NCBI RefSeq assembly: GCF_907164915.1
Contig: NC_061864.1
Location: 3,398,389-3,462,388 of the forward strand
Length of the DNA stretch: 64,000 bases
Origin: Impatiens glandulifera
Taxonomy: Eukaryota > Streptophyta > Magnoliopsida > Ericales > Balsaminaceae
Direction of reading: 5' to 3'
Position 1 is the first letter of the stretch, and every line of letters begins with the position of its first letter. The notes under the pieces are model-generated. The model searched no databases and was not told where the DNA came from. It was given only the letters and a program-made list of their open reading frames with translations. Position numbers and translations under genes: made by a program. Of the stretch, positions 35,086 to 48,235 are shown piece after piece.

Positions 35086-36769
35086 TATACAATAAATTTA
35101 TAAATATGATTTATATAGACGTAAGGTGTTTTCATATTAACTATGATCAAACATGTTAAATACTCAAAAATATTTTCAAAATTTGTAAATATTCTATAAC
35201 CTTTAACATTTAAGATATATATATATATGATTCATAATAAATTGAAAATGAAATTCATTTAAACATAATTAAACAAAACACGAAAATTTTAAATATATAT
35301 ATATATATATATATTAGGCTACTTACAACAAATTAATTAACGTACACAAAGGTTTAAAAAAAAAAGATGATCTTCTTAATCGACTTTACTAACTTTTCAG
35401 AACAGATTTTAAATAGTTTATAATAAACACGATATGAATATACGCATTGGTGGAGACCAATCATTGAATGTACGTCGATTCCTTTCTAATCAAATAGTTC
35501 ACTAAAAGATAATAAAGATAGTAACGCAACTAGGGGTAGCAATGAGAAAATTCGGGGCGGGAATATATTTATCATCTCTGCCCCGTTTTTACTTCGAAAT
35601 TTTTTTTACTACCAACTCAGTCCCGTTCGGTTTCAGAGAATCCCCGCATGCCACCGTTTATACATATTTTTTTTTAAAAACATTATATAATAAAATTATA
35701 TAAATGAATTTTTTAATATAATATATGTTATAATATATTAAAATTTTGTATTATTGTAAATAAATAAACTTAATTTTTTTTATAAAATATAATAAATAAA
35801 TAAATATATTGGTGATTTTATATATTTAATTGTGTTTATAGTGTTATAAGGAACATAATCATGGTGAGATCGAGCGGGAGACAAATATCATTCTCGTCCC
35901 ATCCCCATGTATAAAAACATGGAAAAAACTTTAAATTTTAGTTTTAAATTTGTTTAAAAAAAGTTTTTTTTAATTTGAACCCATAATTAAATTAAAATTT
36001 TATTTTTCATCGTTGAACAAATAAGAAACCACTTTTATGTTAAATCATCTTATAAATTTAACTAAAATTTTATTTTTTTTATTAAATAAACTGTTTTGTG
36101 GAGTGCTGTCTTAAACTGTGGAATTGTCAAGTTTACCCTATTTTCAGCTCTGATTTCCGGTCAAATTGGGAAAAACTTTCTCCAAAGGACAATTCGAGTT
36201 GTGGGCAGTTTCAATTTTTTATTCTTAAACACAACTATTCAGACATCTCGCTTAATTCAAATTTCTACTATGAAACTTATGCATACGCATTGAATCGAAT
36301 CATACATGCTCAAAAAGACTCCAATTAAGATTATTTTTAAACTAAGACTACATCGCACATTTATATTAATAATATAATTAATGTTTAATATAATATTGTT
36401 TAACATGACATATTGGTAATAAAAAAATTAAAATTATTTATAAAAGCAATATTTATTTTTTAAAATAATACATATTTATTTAAAAAATTATATATATATA
36501 TATATATTAAAGAGTTTAATTAAAATAACATATTACAAATATTTTATTTTGATATTATTTTATAAATTAAATAATTCTTTAAATATTATAAATTATATTA
36601 TAAAAAGTATTAAATAGTTTAGTTATTATTGTTGAACGATTAATATATTTAAATAACTATTATTTTTATAAAACTTCTTTATAATTTTGTGGTTGTGAAA
36701 CGACCTTCTTTTTATTCTCTGGGTGTAGTATTCAAAATAAATTTTTTTTTTCAGTAAGTGTTAATAAAC
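35086..36769. other. AT-rich spacer with an old hAT-like fragment
   Basis: No gene. A GC-richer fragment at about 35531-35915, starting TAGGGGTAGCAATGAGAAAATT and ending near TCGTCCCATCCCCATG, resembles a decayed hAT MITE. From about 36260 the sequence is paralogous to 23161 onward. The two overlapping open frames at 36096-36328 have no domain support. Confidence 0.45.
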
Positions 36770-37653
36770 CTGATACAATTTATAATATTGAGAATATAAA
36801 CCATGCATATCATTTTAAGAATCTCATCCATCCGGTCATTAATAAAATTGATATTTAACTCGATATAGACCCAAAACAAGTAAGCTAGATTGATTGATAG
36901 CTAACTATATATGGTCTCTTAACATTGACTAGATGAGATAATGATTTTATTTGATAATTTTTTTTTCTTTATTGGTTGATTAATTAATGTGATAGTTCAC
37001 ATTATTCGGTTTCAACTTTTAAATTTGACTCTTTGTACATATACTTAAATTGGGTATCGTTTAAAATTGATTAGATCAAATGCCCCCTTTATAAAGAAAT
37101 ATAAACAAACTTTCTCATAAGTAAGACTTTGATTGATTAATTATAATTAAAAAGAGTGAAAATTCCAAACACGGGGTCGTTGTCTTCTTAACATTATTGG
37201 TAAGGAGTTGTCTGTTATTTTCTTTTATTAAGGTGCTCTAACCCCTTTGGAGGGGTGATTTTGTTGGGCTTACGTACGTGCACTTAATTTGTGGGCCAGA
37301 CCAGACCAGTATGGATCCACATTCAAGAAAGAGGACCACCACCTTTGAATTCCATATATTATTTTTTGTTTTCTTTATAAAGGATGGATGTATTATGAAG
37401 AATTGATGACCTTGGTGATTTGTACCATTTATCATTTTCCTTTAAAAAATTATATGGTCAATCTTTTAGAAACATATTCATAAAATATATATATATATAA
37501 AGTGAGACTTTTCTAACAGGCATGGCTCTGTAAATCTTTTTTATTTATTTTTTATTTATAATACTTCACTATTTTATAAATAAATATAATAATTTATTTG
37601 TATTAAATTGAAGGAATTTACTCATCTGGAATAATAATTAAATATATATAATA

Positions 37654-37692
<39 letters not shown>

Positions 37693-39184
37693 ACATTTTT
37701 ACCATTTGAATGTTTATATTTTTTATAAATATATATTTATTTAAGTTATATTTAAGAAAATAATTTATTTTTAAATCAATATTCGAATTAAAGCTTTACA
37801 TTAATTATTCTTAACTTAAATTTACAAGGATTAAGTCTAACTAACCCCACGTCAATCAAGGTCTTGTTGATATGTTTTTATGCAAATTTCAGTGTGGTCA
37901 CAATTTTTTGACTTGAAATTCGGCATAAAAACAAATCGACCTTATCCAAATAATTAGTTGGTGTGATAAGTACTTATATTCTTAATTAAATCCCTTCTTT
38001 ACATTAACAATATATTATTTTAGTGTTTAAAACAAATTTAATTTAATTATTAAAGATAGTTAAAATTTAATTACTATTTAAATAATTATATAGAATATAA
38101 GGACAATATAATTATTCTATTTAATTACCGGAAGTATCCTAAAATCAATGTATATACACAATATTAATTCCTTTATCTATAAATATAATTGATATCTGTA
38201 TTCTCTACTAGATCTCCTGGTTGAAATTTACATTAGTTGATCATCAATTCATCTCTTTCTTTAACAATTAAATTAATAGATTTTCCTATTTTATATTTAT
38301 ATTTTTTTTTTTTTGAACGTATGACGTTTTTCAGTGAACCTCTTTCAATAAAAATTACAGTACAAATATTAATAATACAAATCAAGTTGTTAAGTTCACA
38401 AAAACATATAAAGAATAGAATTAAATCATTTTAAAAGAATTAAATTATACCATTTTCAAATATTTGGTTTTCTTGTTCTTTTGAGCTTTGTAATTCACGT
38501 CACTTGTAAAGATTTATTTGAATTTGTGCTTATTTGTCTTGATCGAAATCATTCCTGGTCCTCTCTCATATATAGAGAATAAATGGTTAATCATTAAACT
38601 ATTTGTGAGGGCATATATTTTTGGACTTCTTCTCTTTGTGTTATTTGAAAAATTCAAATAAAATTAATTTTTTAATTAATTACTTTTTATTTAAATTATT
38701 CATTTTATTATTTTTTATTTTATTTATATATATTAATACTATTTTAGTTTTTTTTATCAAAAATAATCTTTCACATCATTAATTATTTCTCCCTAATCCA
38801 AAAAGTTCGATAACTTTTCTAATAATTCAATAAATCTAATCCTTTGTGCTCACGAAAACAGGTGTAGGCACTCCTACTCATTATCCATCTTGTCATCTCT
38901 AATTTTCTCAATATTGCTTTAAGGACTAACTCTACTAAAAAAAATTAATATTAAATTAAACAAATATTTAAATGAACTCAAATAATTCATTTTCTTAATT
39001 ACCAAACAATATTTAAATTTATAATAAAATTTCATTTAAATATACCAAAATATTTGTTTTATATGATCATAGTAATAATCAACTCCCTTAAAATGGCTAG
39101 TAAACAAAAAAAAAAAATAATGAAAACTTTCTATAAAAACAAAGTTCATACTGGAAGTATTCAGTACTCCTAAATCATACAGCC
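36770..39184. other. Duplicated upstream block of gene 4
   Basis: Non-coding. It repeats 23703-26921 in shortened form: the ATCTCATCCATCCGGTCATT segment, the GAGTTGTCTGTTATTTTCTT and AAGAAAGAGGACCACC block (37200-37350), and the CCTGGTTGAAATTTACATTAG block. A (TA)n run at 37649-37690 lies inside. Confidence 0.6.
39132..39138 (+). promoter_or_regulatory. TATA box of gene 4
   Basis: TATAAAA in CTTTCTATAAAAACAAAG, 53 bp before the ATG; the shorter distance reflects loss of the CTATATA...CTCTAA part of the leader found at genes 1, 3 and 5. Confidence 0.7.
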
Positions 39185-40942
39185 ATGTTTTCCATTGATT
39201 TTTTTCCCTCACTTGATCTTGTTAGCTCTTCAATAGCAGGATCATTATTGTTTATAGTATTGTCTCTCTGTTATTTCATCTTTCTTGGTGGTGCTGGAGC
39301 TCAACATAGGCTTAATAAACCGCCCGAACCGAGCGGAGCCTGGCCTGTGCTGGGTCACCTCCTTCTTTTCCGAGGTCCCAAACTTTTCCACTTAGCACTG
39401 TCTGACATGGCCGACAAATATGGTCCAATTTTCAGCATCCGTCTTGGACTTCACCAGTCTGTTGTGGTTAGCAATTGGGAGTTGGCCAAAGAACTGTCCA
39501 CCACTCACGACCTAGCCGTGGCATCGCGTCCTCAATTGCTAGCAGGAAAGCACTTGGGCTACAACTATGCTCTGTTGGGCCTTTCTCCATACGGCTCATA
39601 CTGGCGCGAAATTCGAAAATTTGCGATGTTGGAGTTGTTATCTATGCGTCGACTGAACTTGCTCGGGCACATAAGGGTCTTTGAGACAAAGGCATCAATT
39701 CAACAACTTTATAAGTTATGGGCGGATAAAGGAGGTATTGACAACTTGAATTTGACTACTGGTTTTGGTACTGCTGGTGTCATGGTGGAGATGAGGCAAT
39801 GGATAGCAGACTTAACAATAAACGTTATGTTTAGAATGATTTATGGAAAGAGATATTCTGGGGGAGGTGTTGACATGGATGAAGCTCGAAAGTGTCAAAG
39901 AATTTTACAGAAGATGATGCATCTGATTGGTTTAAATGTGGTGGGAGACATGATACCATGGCTTCGATGGTTAGATATAGGAGGTCACGAGAAGGCCATG
40001 AAAGAAACATCAAAAGAATACGACAATCTCTTGGAGGAGTGGCTAGAAGAGCACCATGCTCGGCGGAGGGGACAAAACGGTTCGGACAAAGGAGATTGTG
40101 ATTTTATGGACGTGATGATCTCAATGCTTAAAGATGCAGAAATAGAGGGTTACGATGCTAATACCATTAACAAATCTACTTGCTTGGTATATCATCTGCG
40201 GTTATAATTAAGATATATTTAATTAAAATCGTTCCTATTTAATTATATATATATGATCACTAACTGTCAAGAAGATGTGATATGTGTTATACAGAATATG
40301 AATCTTGGGGGAGTAGACACCACCGCCACCATGCTTACATGGACTCTTTCTTTACTCATTAATCATCCCCATGCGTTGATGAAGATTGAAGAAGAATTGG
40401 ACATCCATGTGGGCAAAGGAAGGCTCGTGGAGGAGTCTGATATTCCCAATTTGGTATACCTCCAAGCTGTTATCAAAGAATCGCTAAGGCTATATCCACC
40501 TGCTCCACTAGCATCCCCAAGAGAAGTCACACGAGATTGTGTGGTCGGTGGCTATCACGTGGCGGCAGGGACAAGGCTCTTTTTAAACGTGTGGAAACTC
40601 CATCGCGATCCTAAGATATGGTCGGAGCCATTAGAGTTTCGTCCAGAGAGATTCATGACTACCCATAGAAACATAGATATCCGTGGCCTGAATTTTGAGC
40701 TGATTCCTTTTGGTTCTGGTAGGAGAGTGTGCCCTGGAATAAACTTTGGCATGCAAATGGGGCACTTGGTCCTGGCTAGCTTGTTGCAGTCTTTTCAGCT
40801 CTCGAATCCTAACAACGAACTTGTCGATATGACTGCGGTTGAAGGATTGACAATATCCAAAGCTACCCCTCTTGAAGTGATCATCACTCCTAAGCTTTCT
40901 GGTGATCTTTATGCCTGGAACTCCTCTGGGGGATCAGGTTAA
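39185..40942 (+). CDS. Gene 4: CYP82-family cytochrome P450 (two exons)
   Basis: Exons 39185-40186 and 40295-40942 flank a short 108-bp phase-0 intron; product 549 residues. Anchor about 14-36, Pro hinge 46-57, WREIR 140-144, GGVDTT at 339-344, ESLR 396-399, FRPERF 449-454, heme Cys 480 in FGSGRRVCPG. It belongs to lineage B with gene 5. Lineage B marks are LHQSVVVSNW instead of LRRAIVVSNW, FAMLELLSMRR, a longer loop with NLNLTTGFGTAGV, a WLRWLDIGG segment, and a Gly/Ser-rich C-terminal tail (WNSSGGSG). The exon-2 start is AAT ATG; an in-frame ATG inside the intron (40253) is not the start. Residues near the K-helix (PPAPLASPREVTRD) differ from lineage A, which fits a different substrate. All catalytic motifs are intact. 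Confidence 0.94.
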
Positions 40943-42102
40943 ATTACGAAAGTGAAACTCCTCCTCCGGGGAACAATTAAGAATAGACTTTATCACCTGC
41001 TGTCAATTATGTTAATTTTTAAAATTCCCGTCAATTAAGGATTGAAAATCTACATTATTAATTTGGTGATTCTTATTCCATTAAGTTAGTTGGAACCTAT
41101 ATTCTCGTGAAAGAATGGGTTTCTCTGGTCTGGTGTCATAACTTAACCAAAGTATACCGTAAATATCAAACTTATAACTATTACTATTAAAGCTTTTTGA
41201 CAAATATCATAGTGTCTATGTAGATACGAAATGAGAGAAGAACTTGATGAGATTTTAAGGATCAATTTTAAATTATTTATATTGAAAAGGGTAAAAACAA
41301 ACTTACTAATATTAATTATTTTTTGTTATTAAAAAATATAAAATAAAGAAAGAAAAATAAATATGGTCTATCCATAGATAAAAAAATGGATATGGCCTAT
41401 CAATAGATAAACATAAACAGTAGGAGCAACTACTAATATTAATTAGTTTTTGTTATTAAGAAAGAAGTCTTGGTTTAAAAAATAATTCTAACAACATGAA
41501 TAATTATATTAAATTTGAGTTATTTTTTTTTTCATTAACATAAATACTATTAAGATATTTTATTTTATTTTAATTTTTTACAAATGAATAGCACATATAC
41601 TTCATGAATTGGTAATTTTTATCTAGTTTCATTTTCTTTAATTTGTTTTTTTTATCATTATTAATGTATCTATAACAGATTCTCTTCACAATCATCTATA
41701 TATCATACTCTATCATTTCTTTTTTATAATTATTTATCTTAATTATTTTTTCTTACTTAATATATATATTCACAATAATAATTTAATTTCTTTTTTCATC
41801 AATATTTCTTTTATTTATTTCATTAATATATATATATATATATATATAAATTTCTCTCTCATAATATGTTTAAAATATTTTTTCAACAATAATTTTTATA
41901 TTAAAATATCTAATATTACATAATATATTTATTTATATATAATAATATTTAATCTGAAATATATATATATATATATATATATATGAAAATAAAACAGTAC
42001 AATATTTTCTCTCCACAATCATTCACGCTAGGTAATTTGTTTTTTCTTTTCCTTACCATATATATAATACAAAATATCGAAAGTTTATTTTGGAAAGATT
42101 CT
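40943..42102. other. 3' flank of gene 4 and AT-rich spacer
   Basis: No gene. A short direct repeat (ATATGGTCTATCCATAGATAAA / ATATGGCCTATCAATAGATAAA) lies at 41361-41412. Small TA tracts occur at 41824-41847 and 41959-41984. The rest is T-rich DNA without structure I can name. Confidence 0.4.
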
Positions 42103-42332
42103 TGAAAATTTTGAGCTGATTCCTTTTGGTGTAGGAGAATATATATGCCCTGAAATAAACTTGGGCATGAAAATGGGGCACTTAGTCTTAACTAGCCTAA
42201 TACAGTCATTTGAGTTCTACAATCCCAAACAATAAACTTTGATATGAGTTATGACTGAGACTGAAGGATAACAATATCCAAAGCTCTTCAATTGATCATC
42301 CTCCCAAACTTTCTAGTCATCTTTATGCATGA
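42103..42332 (+). pseudogene. P450 pseudogene fragment, 3' end of exon 2
   Basis: The fragment runs from the ENFELIPFG segment through the heme loop to a stop at 42330-42332. The heme loop is damaged (GTAGGAGAATATATATGCCCTG keeps Cys-Pro but loses the Gly-Arg context and has Glu for Gly), and single-base deletions around 42225 and 42265 break the frame. The ending CTTTATGCATGA is closest to lineages B and C. No upstream exon is present. It is the 3' remnant of a further array member between genes 4 and 5. Confidence 0.82.
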
Positions 42333-42724
42333 CGATCATGTGAAGATTGGCATCATCCATCTTTTAGCATTGTGCCTAGTCTATAGTGACTGAAGGATTA
42401 TGTTTTCTATTAAGTCTTCTTGATGTTTTATGTTTTTGCCTAATAAAATATGGTGGCACATATATGATAATAATTTGCTTTCTCTTTATTAAAATCACAT
42501 ATTTTTATTTAAATAGTGTTAAAATCACATATTTTAATTTTACAAGTATTACCCCTTAAAAATAAAATCATGAAACTACTTCAATAGAAAGAATAATACA
42601 TACAAAATCATTATGTCTTGGAGCTTTAATGATGTTATTAGCTTCTAAAAATAGTTTAGAAGTTATCATATCATGTTGTGTTATATATATCATAATCCAT
42701 CCTAGTACAAATAGAAGACTATTA

Positions 42725-42988
42725 CACTACATCAAAATCATACTATTTGCGACGCTTAGCAAGTCTTTTCCCAACCAGAAAACCTTGCCAAAGAGATAAC
42801 GACGCTTAATCTTGCGTCGCAACAGGTCTAGTGACGAATTTGATGGCTTGTAACTAGCTATTTTATACAACCTAAACATTTGTGATGAAATTTCATCTGT
42901 AACAAACACAGTTGTAATGTATAACTCATTTCCCACGTGTTTTTAAACATCAATAAACATCCTTTGAAAACCAGTTTTGTTGTTAGTG
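42725..42988. mobile_element. Possible small CACTA-like element
   Basis: The start CACTACATCAAAA fits a CACTA terminus and the proposed end TTTTGTTGTTAGTG is its imperfect inverse. Interior GCGACGC/GCGTCGC phrases act as inverted pairs. The flanking trinucleotides (TTA and TGT) do not match, so the call is weak. Confidence 0.35.
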
Positions 42989-43089
42989 TGTGTTAATACA
43001 ATTCATATATAATCATTAGAGCACAAAATTTATGTTCAGAAAGTTAATTAGTTGGTTTAAACTTTATCACCAGTTAAATATAACAAAAT

Positions 43090-43272
43090 CAGAAATGATT
43101 GAGAGAGAAAATAAGAGAATGACTGATGTGGCGGAATATGATTGACTGAAAAAATCAAATAATTTATCTCTCTTCTCTCTTTCCTCCCACTTTTCTATTT
43201 TTCCAACCAATGATGTCAAATTATTCCCTCTCCCCTTCCCTCCCTCAAATTTCCTCCCTCTATCTCTTCTCA
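43090..43272. mobile_element. Degenerate MITE of the GGTGAGGGAATT family
   Basis: AGAAATGATTGAGAGAGAAA at the left, TCTCTTTCCTCCCACTTTTC in the middle and CCCTCTATCTCTTCTC at the right follow the layout of the family. A target duplication is no longer clear. Confidence 0.55.
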
Positions 43273-46206
43273 TAACTATAACATGAATTAATTAGTATAT
43301 ATCATTTAAAAAAAAAATAAATCCCAAATTTTTTCTATTGGTTATTTCCCAAAGAGGAAAACATCTATATTCAAATTCCTTTATAATAATTTTAGTTTAT
43401 AAATTAAGACAAGTTATAGAGTTTAGTTACTTAAATATTATGTTAAGATGCATGTATTGTGATTTTGTTTAAGCTATGATAATGTTTTTTTTTCATTTTT
43501 ATTATAAGGAGATGTCGTTGTTTTCTTTTAAGGTTCTTTGGGCCCTAGAGAGGGGTGGTTCTGTGGGCTTACGTACACTTACCCTGTGGGCTGGACCCGC
43601 GTGGGACAGGCCCGACTATTCAGTGTATGGATAGCAGTTGGCTTCATTTCCACATTCAAGAAAGGGGACCACCACCTTTGAATTCCATATATTAAAAATA
43701 ATTAATGACTTTTTTTCTCTTTAATATGGAGAATTGACATTCGTGATTTGTACCTTTTATCATTATCTTTTTAAAAATTATATGGCCAATTCTAATATAA
43801 AGTGAAACTTTTCGATCATCCAAAATATGGCTCTTATTGTCATTTGATGTCCGAGACGACGCTAATGTAAGCCCAATAATCTTATGGGTTAAGGCAGCCC
43901 AACCCCTAGATACATGACTCGGTTGGAAAAATTCAAAAATATAATATTTTATTGTTTAAAATATTTAACTAATTTACAAATAATAATTTATATGTACTAA
44001 AGTGACTAAAACTTACCCATAGAATATTGAAAGTTAAATAAAAAAGAGTAAAACAAAAATTAATATGATTAGTCGAGCAAGAGTTTGAGTTTGAGTTTGA
44101 GTCAGTTCTTTATATAAGAAAAGGCGAAGAAACTGAACATAAATAGAGTTTCAAATATATCTATGTTATTTTTTTTTGTTAATAGAGATTTAAAATATAT
44201 TTGACTGGCTGTTTATTTGAAAAAAAAAATGAGTTTAACATTTTAATTAGATTCATGTTTAGATATAAACTGATTGGAGACCTCTATAGTTGTATACATA
44301 AGAAACTTGAGCTTAAGATTTGATTTTGCTAGGAGCTTGTATGTTATTTAATTAATTTAAGTTATTTAATTAATTTAAGTTATTTAAAAGATAATAATTT
44401 GTGGTGATTTTGAAAAAATATATTTTTTTTTTGGTAAAAAGTCTTAATATATAATGATAAAAAAATATTTTTTAAATAAAATATTTTTAATACTTTAATT
44501 ATTAAATTAAATGATTAGACAAAAAATAAAAATAAATAAATAAATAAACGAGTAAAATGATGTTTGAACCTATTAAATTATTTAAATTCATATAAACATA
44601 TCACTCTCTTTTTAAATAAGATTTTATTAGAACTCAGAAAAAAAAAAAGTATTCCAATCAAGGCGCGTACAATTTTACTCATTTAAAAATGTTTTTATTT
44701 TTTTAATTATATATATTTATTTAAGTGAATTGTAAGAATATAATTTATTTTAAATTAATATTTGTAAATATCATTCATAATGTTATTATTACGTTTTCTG
44801 AACGTTTCGGAAAGTCAATAAAGTTTGTCGGGAGTTAATCTTTCTTCTCAAGCATTTACTATCTCGATAATCTATCGAGTACCATTTTTTTCTTGTTTTT
44901 TATTTTTTTTATCATGTTATGTTTTATCGTTGTGTTTAAGTAGTTATTTTTTTTTAATATATATATTGATTTTTTTAAAATATATATTAGAATTAGAATT
45001 AGATATTTGATATTTGATATTTGATAAAAACAAAAAAAACTATTTACAAAAATTATCTTATTATTTCTCATTTGACAATTCATTTGGGGGCACACGTTAA
45101 TAATTCTACGAATGCTATGCGTCCTCCATTTTCAGATCTAGCAAATATCAAATTTTCAACATTTCCATGTATTGCCAAGCATCCTTGGTGGTAGCAAATT
45201 TAGTAACTATTTTATTATTTTTCTTATTTTAAATTTGGAAGAGGTTATTGGACTATTTGAACGAGATGAATAGTGTGAAACAAAGAAAAAAAACTTAATA
45301 ATAGAATTAATTTATAATTTTGATAAATAAGTTCTAGAAATGCCGTCTCAAAACTGATAACTTTATGCCCAAAATTCTGCATAAAAACAAATCAACGGAA
45401 TCAACGGACTTTGATTGATGGAGTTAATTAGGTCTTAATTTTTTATTTTTAAAATTCAACCAAAATTTAATTTTTAATCAATTACTTGCCAACCATCACT
45501 CTACTTATTTCATTAATTAAAATATTAAAATAATTTTTATTTTAAATTATTAATTTTTATTTTATTTATATTTATTAATATCTTTTAAGTCTTTTTTATC
45601 AAAAATAATCATCACCTCTTCAAAATCATCATCATTACCGATCATTATTTGTTTCCCCTCTAAATTTTTTTAAAATCTCACTCCGAACAAGGTCTTACAT
45701 TTAATCCAAATAATTAGTTATTGAAATAAGTACTTATATTCCTAATTAAACCATTGAATACTTGTATAGAATATAAGGATAATATCATTGTTTTAATTAA
45801 TTACTGGAAATATTCCAAAAATGATGTATATAGTGTGGGTTATTACTTCCCTGATCTATCAATATAATTGATATTTGATAACCCTCTTCTCTCCTAAATC
45901 TCCTTATTGAAATTTACATTAGTTGATCATCAATTCATCAGTTTCTTTAACAATTAAATTAATAAAAAAAAAAATCCTATTTTTTAAAATGTAAGACATT
46001 TTCAATGAACATCATCCCCATATAATATTGTATAGATTATATGTGCCCGAAGACAAATATTACTAATACAAATCAAGTTATAATATTATTACAAATTCAA
46101 CCAGATGAAACTACAACATAATGAAAAGAAATAAATTTCATCATTTCTAAGTATGAATTTATATTTTTGTATTAGATGCTCATTTAATCTCTCACATATT
46201 TCTAGT

Positions 46207-46209
<3 letters not shown>

Positions 46210-46244
<35 letters not shown>
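46210..46244. repeat. (TA)n microsatellite
   Basis: Pure TA tract of about 35 bp. Confidence 0.9.
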
Positions 46245-46246
<2 letters not shown>

Positions 46247-46312
46247 CTTAATACTTGTTCATACTTTTATTCAATTATTTATTTATTTAATTTTTTAATC
46301 AAAATGATGAGT

Positions 46313-46350
<38 letters not shown>

Positions 46351-46354
46351 TAAA

Positions 46355-46514
46355 GAGAAATGATTAGGTGAGAAAATTTGGTGAAGGATTGAGTTCGCAT
46401 AATTTTATTCGTTGAAAAAATCAAATAATTTCTCTATTTTCTCTCTTTCCTCTCACTTTTACATTTTACAACCAGGTAATGTCAAGTCATTCCCTCACCA
46501 AATTCTCTCTCTGT
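46355..46514. mobile_element. MITE with 9-bp target duplication
   Basis: The element runs from GAGAAATGATTAGG to CTGTCACTCATC and is flanked on both sides by TAATATAAA. Nine-base duplications fit the Mutator superfamily. No coding capacity. Confidence 0.75.
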
Positions 46515-46874
46515 CACTCATCTAATATAAATAAGGTATTTCTCACCCAAAATTATTTAAATTTAAATAAATTGATATTTCAATTATTATTTAATTATTC
46601 AATATAATAAAATATTTTAAAAATAAATTAATTAACACCTTATTTAAATCCAAATAAAAACTAAAAATTATATATATTTAAAAGCTGAAAGACTAAAAAT
46701 GAAACTTAGATAGATAAGTCTATATATATTTTTTAAATTATATAACTCTAATACTTTTATTAATTATCATTATTTAAAATTACAAATTAATAAAAATATT
46801 TTAAAATTCATGGACCTTTTTTTTAATAAAAATATATTTTAAAATTGTATAAATTTTGTGTATATATTAATAGA

Positions 46875-47030
46875 GAAATGATTAGGTGAGAAATGACGTG
46901 GCATAATCTTATTTCGCTGAAAAAATAAAATAATTTCTCTTTTTTCTCTCTTTCCTCTCACTTTTACATTTTCCAACCAAGGTGATGCCACGTCATTTCC
47001 TCACTAAATTCCCTCACTCTATCACTCCTC
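46875..47030. mobile_element. MITE with 9-bp target duplication
   Basis: GAGAAATGATTAGGTGAG at the left and CCCTCACTCTATCACTCCTC at the right are its ends, with ATATTAATA repeated exactly on both sides. Inner inverted repeats include AATGACGTGGCAT / ATGCCACGTCATT. Confidence 0.85.
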
Positions 47031-47062
47031 ATATTAATAATAATTTACACATATAATTTAAA

Positions 47063-47212
47063 AAGAAATGATTAGGTGAGGGAATTTGGTGAGGGAATGA
47101 CTTGGCATCAAATAATTTCTCTTTTTTTTTTCTTTCCTCCCACTTTTATATTTTCCAACCAATGAAGGTGATGCACGTCAATCCCTCACTAAATTCCCCC
47201 ACTAAATTCCCC
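47063..47212. mobile_element. MITE with 9-10-bp target duplication
   Basis: From AGAAATGATTAGGTGAGG to CTATCACTCCTC, with TAATTTAAAA on both sides (one extra A on the left). It is the same family as the copies at 46355 and 46875, only 30 bp from the latter. Confidence 0.75.
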
Positions 47213-48161
47213 CTCTATCACTCCTCTAATTTAAAATTATTTATATAAATAAACTAAGAAATAAAAAAAAGTTGAAAAGTCAATCAATTAAAAAACTAAC
47301 TAGAGAAAATAAATTAAATAAATTTTCGTAATACACTTATAAAAAAAACTAACTAGAGAAAATAAAATAAATTTAAACTGAATAATTGATGTATCAAACT
47401 TTATTTGAATTGTGAAAAACTGTTATTTTGAATAAAAATAAATAGTTGTTAATAATTTATTAAATATTAAATGAAATAATATTTAAATTTAAATAATTTG
47501 TAAATATAAGATTAAATATATTTAATTGGAATATAAGATTTTGTTTTAAATTAAAAAAAAGTTATATAAATATATAATAAAATTTAAAAAGTTTAATTAT
47601 AGGGTGATAACTGTAATATTTAAGTAAGAGGTTAAATTGACAAATTTTAAACTTTTAATAATAATAATGTTAATTAATACATGTAAATGAACTAATTATA
47701 TTAGTTTTAAATATTTTTTTCCTAATGAAAAACAACGTGCGTCAAGTTTACGGAAATATAAAAAGATTTGAATCAAGAGAACTAAAATTTGATATTCCGT
47801 ATTTATCCTTCTTTGACTTCATTTTATGTAGCACTCTCATTTTTTTTTTTATTATTATTTTTTTTTAAGTATTTAGTATTTTCTAATAATTCTATCAATA
47901 TACTCAATCTCGCTTGTCAATAATGTTCCGATGACATATATGCTCTCTTAATTAAAATTTTTAAACAAATTAAATAATTAATTAATATTTTAACAAAAAT
48001 AATTCATTTTTCTTAATTATAACACAATATTTAAATTTATAACAAAAATTTCATTTAAATATCCCAAAATATTCGTTTGATAAGAGATCGATAAGATCAT
48101 AATGATACTCAATTCCATTAAAATGACTGGTGAGGAAAGAAAAGAAAAATAACGAGCTTTC

Positions 48162-48168
48162 TATAAAA
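48162..48168 (+). promoter_or_regulatory. TATA box of gene 5
   Basis: TATAAAA in CTTTCTATAAAAAGCTATATA, 74 bp before the ATG, in the same context as genes 1 and 3. Confidence 0.75.
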
Positions 48169-48235
48169 AGCTATATACTAAAACTCTATAAGTTCATGCT
48201 GGAAGCATTCAGTACTATTCCCAAATCATATTGCC

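Larger units (their letters stand above)
42333..43380. other. Spacer with a possible CACTA-like fragment and a MITE
   Basis: No gene. At 42725 CACTACATCAAAA begins a stretch rich in GACGC; TTTTGTTGTTAGTG ends near 42988 and may be its inverted end, suggesting a small CACTA-like element. A degenerate GGTGAGGGAATT-family MITE lies at about 43090-43272. Confidence 0.4.
43381..48235. other. Duplicated upstream block of gene 5
   Basis: Non-coding. 43385-43480 matches 23890-23985, and the common block follows at about 43510-43700 (GAGATGTCGTTGTTTTC, GGCCCGACTATTCAGTGTAT). The rest is the paralogous AT-rich unit, enlarged by three MITEs (46355, 46875, 47063), a TA tract at 46210-46244 and unidentified AT-rich DNA. 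No gene. Confidence 0.6.

Noticed and set aside
40253..40294. ATG in the intron of gene 4 as an independent start for exon 2
   Set aside because: The extra residues have no family match and an AG acceptor at 40293-40294 restores the expected phase-0 junction.
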